A stretch of 64,000 nt of DNA from the NCBI RefSeq assembly GCF_024345225.1, contig NZ_BROD01000001.1, positions 3,732,516-3,796,515 of the forward strand. Direction: 5' to 3'. Under the pieces are notes generated by a model. It did no database searches, was not told the DNA's origin, and saw only the letters and a list, made by a program, of their open reading frames with translations. Position 1 is the first letter of the stretch; every line of letters begins with the position of its first letter. Below, one piece after another: positions 59,437-64,000 of the stretch. The DNA is from Clostridium sp. TW13 (GTDB lineage: Bacteria; Bacillota; Clostridia; Clostridiales; Clostridiaceae). The translations under genes were made by a program, and so were the position numbers.

Positions 59437-60545
59437 TTAAAATAACTTTTTACATACCTTATCCAAGAATTCCTGATCACTTGTATAATAGAAGCTTCTA
59501 TTAATATCTACTATCTTATCTTTAGACACTAAAACAAATGATTTCTTATCATCATATGTGAAAATTTCAATATTACTTGGTATATTGACACTGTGCTGTA
59601 TCTTATAAATGCCAAGCTTATTAAATCTCATTAATCGTTCTTTCTTTTGAATATCCATCACCCATGAATACTTACTTTGAAATACTGTATACGATAAAGT
59701 GTTGTTACTATTTTCTTCAGAACATGTTGTTCTTGTGGCTAAAATACTCTTATAAAAATTAATATTTGCACTTTTGTCTTCCTTATATCCAAAATCACTT
59801 AACAGCAAACTAGCATTCTCTCTCTGGATACTCCCTTCATTACTAGTTGTAATACTCGGCCTAATTATATTGACTATGAGAAAAACTATAAACACCACAA
59901 AAGATATTGTACTAAGAATAATTATTGCTTCATTAGTCTTTCCTAAAAACGCCTTCTTTTCTATCACTGAATTAACATAAATCATAATTACTACAGAAAA
60001 TATAATTATACAAATAAGCAGAGCAAATTGCCACTTATTTGTAGTTGTGAAAATTAAATATTTTAAGAATATAAACATATAAATCAAAATGCATGCATTG
60101 GTTAATATATTTCTTACTCTTAACTGCCTATAGGTATTATATGGCATAAATTTGTTTTTCACTATCTGATGCCTAGCTTTTATTGCCCAAATAAGAAAAC
60201 TCGTTATTTGTATAACTCCTAAAATCAAGAAAAATATCATTAACATTCCTAGTATTATAAAAAGATTTGAAGCTAATAAATGCTCAGTATTTCCACTAAA
60301 TATGGTGTTTTTAATAGCTAAAATCAATACAAACACTGATAAAAGTTGACAAAGCACATAATATACTGATGATTTAAGGACTTCTTTGAATTTCTCCTCT
60401 GCATCAGTATGGATAGGTCTAATTTTCTTATCATCTTCAGTACAAAAAATTTCAGTCTTTCCATTCTCTCAAGGTATTCTTCCACAGCTGCACAGTCATA
60501 CGGAAAATAATTAAAAAATGTTATCTTTGTATCTTTCCAACTCAT
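59437..60545 (-). pseudogene. DUF2812 membrane protein gene with internal deletion and frameshift
   Basis: The ATG at 60545 overlaps the PadR stop (ATGA) and starts MSWKDTKITFFNYFPYDCAA, the DUF2812 N-terminus, to ERM at about 60462. There the frame breaks; the other frame continues at once with ENGKTEIFCTEDDKKIRPIH, the end of the DUF2812 domain, and runs on through about five membrane helices to 59437. The roughly 70-80 residues normally between these parts are missing. Both sides of the junction contain GA(G/A)AATGG, suggesting deletion between short repeats. The truncated C-terminal frame may still be translated but lacks its start. Confidence 0.75.
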
Positions 60546-60859
60546 AATCTCTCCCCCATATACATCTTTCCATCCTCCACTAGCGAAATTAATCTTTTGT
60601 ATTCCTCCAATAATATTTCTTTTCCTTTGTCAGTAATTATGTAACTTCTTTTTCTACCTTGCACTTCAGTTTCTCTTATCATACTTTCTTTTTCAAACTT
60701 ACCTAGAAGAGCATATAAAGTTCCTGGACCAACACTTACACGCCCTTTTGAAATTTTATCTACTGAATCCATGATATCTACTCCGCACCGTTCCTCAAGT
60801 AAAGACATCAGTATGTAATACATCGGTTCTGTTAAGTTTTGAAATTGTTCCCTTGCCAT
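60542..60859 (-). CDS. PadR-family transcriptional regulator
   Basis: 105 residues from ATG 60859 (AGAGGTGAG five bases upstream); an upstream start would lie inside the operator. PadR features: LTEPMYYILMSLLEERCGVD, VSVGPGTLYALLGKFEKESM and IRETEVQGRKRSYIITDKG. PadR/DUF2812 gene pairs are common, and here the two overlap by four bases. With its partner gene broken, it may now only regulate itself. Confidence 0.9.
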   Translation of the reverse strand: MAREQFQNLTEPMYYILMSLLEERCGVDIMDSVDKISKGRVSVGPGTLYALLGKFEKESMIRETEVQGRKRSYIITDKGKEILLEEYKRLISLVEDGKMYMGERL

Positions 60860-60874
60860 ATCTCTCACCTCTTT

Positions 60875-60893
60875 AATATCGAGTATCGATATT
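60875..60893. promoter_or_regulatory. PadR operator
   Basis: Perfect palindrome AATATCGAGTATCGATATT (8-bp arms, three-base centre) immediately upstream of the PadR RBS, next to TTGACA on the minus strand at 60896-60891. TATCGATA-type dyads are characteristic of PadR-s1 regulators. Confidence 0.7.
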
Positions 60894-61016
60894 GTCAATA
60901 CAAATCTTGCCTATAAAAACATTTTTATTTATTCTCCATATATCTATTTTCTTTATAACACTAGAATTATAGGATATAATATTAACATATTACCTAATTA
61001 ATAATGGGGAATTTAT

Positions 61017-61190
61017 ATGACATTAGCAGAAAAATTATTACAAGTTGTTGAAGATATTTCTGATGAAAAATTATCTGAGGTTATTGACCTTGCTGAATAT
61101 CTTAAATTAAAAGAAGAAAAAGAGACTAAAGATTTAATCAATAACATAGTTGATAAATATGATGAAGCTCTAAAGGAGTTAGCGAAATAA
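61017..61190 (+). CDS. small antitoxin-like protein (DUF2281-like)
   Basis: 57 residues, too short to stand out by length. It begins MTLAEKLLQVVEDISDEKLS and continues VIDLAEYLKLKEEKETKD, an acidic helical peptide with the pattern of DUF2281-type antitoxins (KLxEVIDFxEYLKxKEE). TATAAT at about 60975 and GGGGAAT before the ATG. The next ORF overlaps its stop (TAATG) and looks like the start of a Doc toxin, which is the arrangement of a type II toxin-antitoxin operon. Confidence 0.6.
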   Translation: MTLAEKLLQVVEDISDEKLSEVIDLAEYLKLKEEKETKDLINNIVDKYDEALKELAK

Positions 61191-61267
61191 TGAAAAATTT
61201 ATCTTTGGATGAAGTTTTATATATTAATATATCTCATATTCAAAAGTTTATTATTAAACACAAATAG
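61190..61267 (+). pseudogene. truncated Doc/Fic-type toxin (25 residues)
   Basis: The ORF MKNLSLDEVLYINISHIQKF ends after five more residues. Doc toxins begin with a similar L-[ST]-x-[ED]-E-[VI]-L-x-[IL]-H/N-x-x-x-I-x-x-[FY]-G-G segment, and here the frame stops just where G-G and the catalytic Fic motif should follow. No remaining toxin sequence is found downstream; a terminator follows at once. The toxin has been lost by deletion while the antitoxin is kept. Confidence 0.5.
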
Positions 61268-61298
61268 TGCAGAGAATCTAGAAGTTTCCCTGCACTAT
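61264..61298. terminator. terminator after the antitoxin/toxin remnant
   Basis: 9-bp stem ATAGTGCAG / CTGCACTAT, overlapping the stop of the toxin stub, with a T-rich tail after it. Confidence 0.7.
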
Positions 61299-61317
61299 GC
61301 TTTAGTTTATTTCAATA

Positions 61318-61422
61318 TTAGTCTTTCTTATTTGTTTTTTTAGAATGTTTATTTCCAGCGTTATTTGCTTTCTTTTCCTTTTCTTGTTGGCTTGCACAAC
61401 TAGGATCTTTCTTTTCGCTCAT
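61318..61422 (-). CDS. small hydrophilic protein, 34 residues
   Basis: ATG 61422 has GGAGGAT eight to nine bases upstream, one of the best RBS in the area. The peptide MSEKKDPSCASQQEKEKKAN continues with Asn/Lys-rich sequence to KKTNKKD. Very hydrophilic, one Cys, no membrane or signal segment. I do not recognise a family; small Lys-rich proteins of this kind are common in spore-formers. It is alone, convergent with the antitoxin. Confidence 0.5.
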   Translation of the reverse strand: MSEKKDPSCASQQEKEKKANNAGNKHSKKTNKKD

Positions 61423-61583
61423 AGCATCTATCCTCCTAAAATAATAATCAATCCTTTATATTATTGACCTATTTTATTCAGGATATAACTATAATACCAA
61501 GATTTTATTTATTATTTTTGATATATTCATCTATAAGTCTAATGTCTCTAATATCTTTCCTCAGCAATTATATTCTTCTCAAA

Positions 61584-62450
61584 TTACAAAGATAAAGCTT
61601 TATCAAGCTTATTCTTTAAAGTATCTGTTATCTCAACTAAAGGTAATCTCACCTCATCAGAATTAATAAGTCCCAGTTTACTTAGGCAATATTTAATTGG
61701 AGCAGGATTAGGTTCTTCAAATAGCATTGGAATAAACTTAGCTAACTCTTTCCACTTATCAAGGGCTACTTTATGATTATTATCTTTAATTGCCTTATAA
61801 ACTTCAACAAACTCATCTGTTCTTAGATGCGAAGATGCCATAATACCACCATCCCCTCCATAAACTAAGTTTGTATAAAACAATATATCCTCTCCAGTCA
61901 TTATTGAAAAATCCTTAGGTGGGTTGAGAAGCAAATCAGTTGTTTGTTTTATGTCTCCACAAGAATCTTTAACTCCAACAATATTTTTTAATTCTGCAAG
62001 TTTATATATAGTATCATTTTCTATATTTCTACCTGTTCTATATGGTATGTTGTATAGAACAATATCCAAAGCAGTGGCCTCTGAAATCTTTAGAAAATGT
62101 TCATATATTCCTCTCTGATCTGGTCTACTATAGTATGGACATACTGATAGTATTCCATCCACCTTATACTTCTCTACTATCTTTAGCTTATTTATAACTT
62201 CTTTAGTATTATTTCCACCTAGACCAATAAACACTGGAAGTCGATTATTATTATATTCCATAGTTTTCTCTATTATTTCCTCATACTCATATTCAGAAAT
62301 GGTTGGAATCTCTCCTGTAGTTGCTAAAGGAATAATCCCATTGATTTCTTTACCTATATAGTAATCAAGCATTCTTTTATAGGAATCAAAATCTACCTTA
62401 TCATTAGCAAAAGGTGTTATAAGTGGAATGTAAATACCTTGAACTTTCAT
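61584..62450 (-). CDS. dapA: 4-hydroxy-tetrahydrodipicolinate synthase (DapA) or close NAL-family aldolase
   Basis: 288 residues. TIM barrel with LATTGEIPTISEYEYEEIIE, GLGGNNTKEVINKLK, the catalytic Tyr in VLYNIPYRTGRN and the Schiff-base Lys in NIVGVKDSCGDIKQT. DapA condenses pyruvate and aspartate semialdehyde for lysine and dipicolinate synthesis. GNNT and TTGE are normal for DapA. It is isolated from other lysine genes, and no lysine riboswitch is seen upstream, so another aldolase role in the same family is possible. RBS GGAGG. Confidence 0.85.
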   Translation of the reverse strand: MKVQGIYIPLITPFANDKVDFDSYKRMLDYYIGKEINGIIPLATTGEIPTISEYEYEEIIEKTMEYNNNRLPVFIGLGGNNTKEVINKLKIVEKYKVDGILSVCPYYSRPDQRGIYEHFLKISEATALDIVLYNIPYRTGRNIENDTIYKLAELKNIVGVKDSCGDIKQTTDLLLNPPKDFSIMTGEDILFYTNLVYGGDGGIMASSHLRTDEFVEVYKAIKDNNHKVALDKWKELAKFIPMLFEEPNPAPIKYCLSKLGLINSDEVRLPLVEITDTLKNKLDKALSL

Positions 62451-62615
62451 AAACTATACCTCCAAATAATAATATTACTCACATCTCTTAAACTATATTT
62501 TACCACATGCATGTAACTAAAGAATACTTACTTTCTAATATTTTCCTTATGGTTATCTCGCTAGTAAAGTTTCTCAAGGTATATGATAGTATTAATATTT
62601 CTTCAAACAGCATTA

Positions 62616-63425
62616 TTAAATATTAGTGATATTTTTTAAATCTTTAACCAAGTTACACCACTCATTATATGATTTTTCAAGCTGTTCTGGATCTGCTCCA
62701 AATTTAATCACTTCAAGTAACCTCTTATAACAATCCACAGGTTTCATTTCAAAAGAATCTATATATTGTTTAGTTCTTTTTCTACTTGGATAATATGTTT
62801 TATTAACTGCGTATAATGCTTGTAAATAATGATCAATGGACGCTTCAAGAACTTGATGATAAAATATAACATCTTTTCTTAGTAAAGCCCTATTAAAATC
62901 TTCTTCATCATTCACCCTACTCATATGAAATTCTGCCATTTGTTTTGCTAATGATTGGGGATATATAGAAAGCTCTTCTTTTAAAGAACTCAAAAATTTA
63001 TCTTCATCATAAATAATGTTAATATTTTTTAATGTTGCACAACGACCAACTGGATAAAACCCCTCAACGCTATCTAACCTTTTCCCTTCTAAAACATCTG
63101 ATACATATTGTAAAGTTTCGTCAATGGTAAAGTACATTAGCATTGTTTCAACACCATCTATAATAAATACATCTCCTGTTCCCCAAACTCCTCCTTCACA
63201 AACATTCATAGAACACTCTTCATATAAATCACTATTCTTATCATATATAACTTTTCTCTGTTCATAACTTGGAATTTCTTGCCCAAACACAAATATATCA
63301 ATATCACTTTCACCTGCTTTAGGAATAAAGTTAATATCACCAGTTTGTCCTATTGCATTTATTAAGCTTAAACTAGAAACTTCTCCTAACAAACTTGCTA
63401 TTTTATCTTTTATACTATATCCCAT
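62616..63425 (-). CDS. nucleotidyltransferase-fold protein
   Basis: 269 residues. The N-terminal region INAIGQTGDINFIPKAGESD then IDIFVFGQEI shows the strand-turn-D-x-D pattern of pol-beta-type nucleotidyltransferases, although the leading G-S is not canonical. The C-terminal half is helical (KQMAEFHMSRVNDEEDFNRA, VIFYHQVLEASIDHYLQALY), as in the DUF4037 or KNTase-C-like proteins. Could be an aminoglycoside-type adenylyltransferase relative; substrate unknown. RBS AAAGGGGAG. Confidence 0.6.
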   Translation of the reverse strand: MGYSIKDKIASLLGEVSSLSLINAIGQTGDINFIPKAGESDIDIFVFGQEIPSYEQRKVIYDKNSDLYEECSMNVCEGGVWGTGDVFIIDGVETMLMYFTIDETLQYVSDVLEGKRLDSVEGFYPVGRCATLKNINIIYDEDKFLSSLKEELSIYPQSLAKQMAEFHMSRVNDEEDFNRALLRKDVIFYHQVLEASIDHYLQALYAVNKTYYPSRKRTKQYIDSFEMKPVDCYKRLLEVIKFGADPEQLEKSYNEWCNLVKDLKNITNI

Positions 63426-63560
63426 ATAAAACTCCCCTTTATATAAATATTACTTAAAACAATTATAGAATTTTAAAACTACTGAATATATTACATAGCT
63501 TTAAGTATAATATTCAAAACCCCTTTATAACTTTCACTAAGTTTAGTTTTTAAATAATAA

Positions 63561-63597
63561 AAACTGTGGTAACACTCATAATGCTACCACAGCTTTT
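63561..63597. terminator. terminator, near copy of the one at 1001
   Basis: CTGTGGTA / TACCACAG stem with A- and T-rich flanks; shares the CTGTGG...CCACAG stem and following bases with 1001-1038. Confidence 0.75.
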
Positions 63598-63600
63598 TGC

Positions 63601-63660
63601 TTTTCTTCAATCTCATAAACAATTATGTACCATTTATAAGAATATTTCTCAAATATTTAT
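63601..63660 (-). pseudogene. 3' tail of a lost CD3324-type gene
   Basis: On the minus strand the bases before the terminator read ACATAATTGTTTATGAGATT, against ACATAAATGTTTATGAAATT at the end of the gene at 1054-1353, and the terminator behind both is alike. The upstream coding part is gone; the GNAT gene at 63679 now ends here. Confidence 0.5.
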
Positions 63661-63678
63661 ATAAATTAACGTTAAGTT

Positions 63679-64000
63679 TTATTTTTGTCTCTGGACTCTC
63701 CACCATACTAACTCATCAGCTTCCTTATATTTCTGAGCACCCACGTTTTGTAATACCTTGTGAGATGCTATATTAGTCTTCTCCGTATCTGCAATCACAA
63801 AAAGTGCTTTTGAATCTTTAAAAATCCATTGAGTTAATCCTCGCAATGCTTCAGTAGCATATCCTTTTCTTCTATAGTTCTCATCAATACCGTATCCAAC
63901 AATTACTTCACCATTTTCATTGGGGCATCCCTTAATCATGATAAAACCTACTATCTGCTTGTCTTCTTTATGAATTATAGCCCAATTGGTTAACCATAAG
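63679..64000 (-). CDS. GNAT-family acetyltransferase (5' end beyond right edge)
   Basis: The frame is open from the window edge: LWLTNWAIIHKEDKQIVGFI leads into MIKGCPNENGEVIVGYGIDE, then the acetyl-CoA motif NYRRKGYATEALRG and a C-terminal IADTEKTNIASHKVLQNVGA ending at 63679. The sequence before the ATG at 63939 is clearly part of the protein, so that ATG is internal and the true start is outside the window. Acceptor unknown. The protein ends where the CD3324-type remnant begins. Confidence 0.85.
   Translation of the reverse strand, partial: LWLTNWAIIHKEDKQIVGFIMIKGCPNENGEVIVGYGIDENYRRKGYATEALRGLTQWIFKDSKALFVIADTEKTNIASHKVLQNVGAQKYKEADELVWWRVQRQK

Noticed and set aside
1-64000. CRISPR array, tRNA/rRNA genes, prophage or integrase genes
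   Set aside because: No regularly spaced repeats, no cloverleaf-like sequences or rRNA segments, and no phage or recombinase genes were seen on either strand.

Overview
AT-rich, low-GC Firmicute chromosome, most likely Clostridium sensu lato. Pointers are strong GGAGG-type ribosome binding sites, a reverse rubrerythrin with a PerR-like operator, CD3324-, DUF1847- and DUF475-type proteins, and many PadR/MarR/MerR/TetR one-component regulators. There are no rRNA or tRNA genes, no CRISPR array, no prophage and no intact transposase. It reads as ordinary accessory chromosome: small regulator-plus-target modules, transporters and stress functions, with several decayed genes.

Layout. 0-3.4 kb: partial GNAT, methyltransferase, CD3324-type regulator, a small ORF, and hisS under a leader-peptide attenuator (the leader ends in four His codons and a stop). 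3.4-11.8 kb: metallo-hydrolase, zinc alcohol dehydrogenase, MarR/DUF2798 pair, second metallo-hydrolase, PadR plus a VanZ-like membrane protein, sugar-phosphate isomerase-like protein with a MerR-methyltransferase fusion, DUF421. 11.9-17.7 kb: secreted Ig-like/leucine-rich-repeat protein, a frameshifted membrane protein, and a four-gene ABC operon (copy 1). 18-27.8 kb: small membrane protein, ROK/TauE/DUF1634, orphan solute-binding protein, O-antigen-ligase-like protein, DUF475, VOC protein, sigma/anti-sigma pair. 27.8-46 kb: IS200/IS605-like structured remnant, ABC pair with divergent TetR, DUF4272, MocR/DUF1847, quinone reductase, DUF1304, hydrolase, TetR/MacB-like ABC system, broken GNAT, second orphan solute-binding protein, ThuA/AraC pair, reverse rubrerythrin. 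46.2-55.3 kb: a paralogue island with a TPR protein, two YcxB-like proteins, four copies plus a fragment of one small membrane family (family A), two copies of another (family B), and ABC operon copy 2 embedded among them. 55.4-64 kb: large HTH regulator, flavinylated lipoprotein plus ApbE, GNAT, PadR with an internally deleted DUF2812 gene, antitoxin with a stub of a Doc toxin, dapA-like gene, nucleotidyltransferase, GNAT at the edge.

The two most distinctive things are the histidine leader-peptide attenuator in front of hisS (3086-3263), which is unexpected in a phylum where T-boxes normally do this job, and the 46-55 kb island, where small membrane proteins have been duplicated around a second copy of a three-permease ABC exporter operon. 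Five or more genes are broken, two of them by a single missing base in a homopolymer, so either assembly error or real decay must be considered there.
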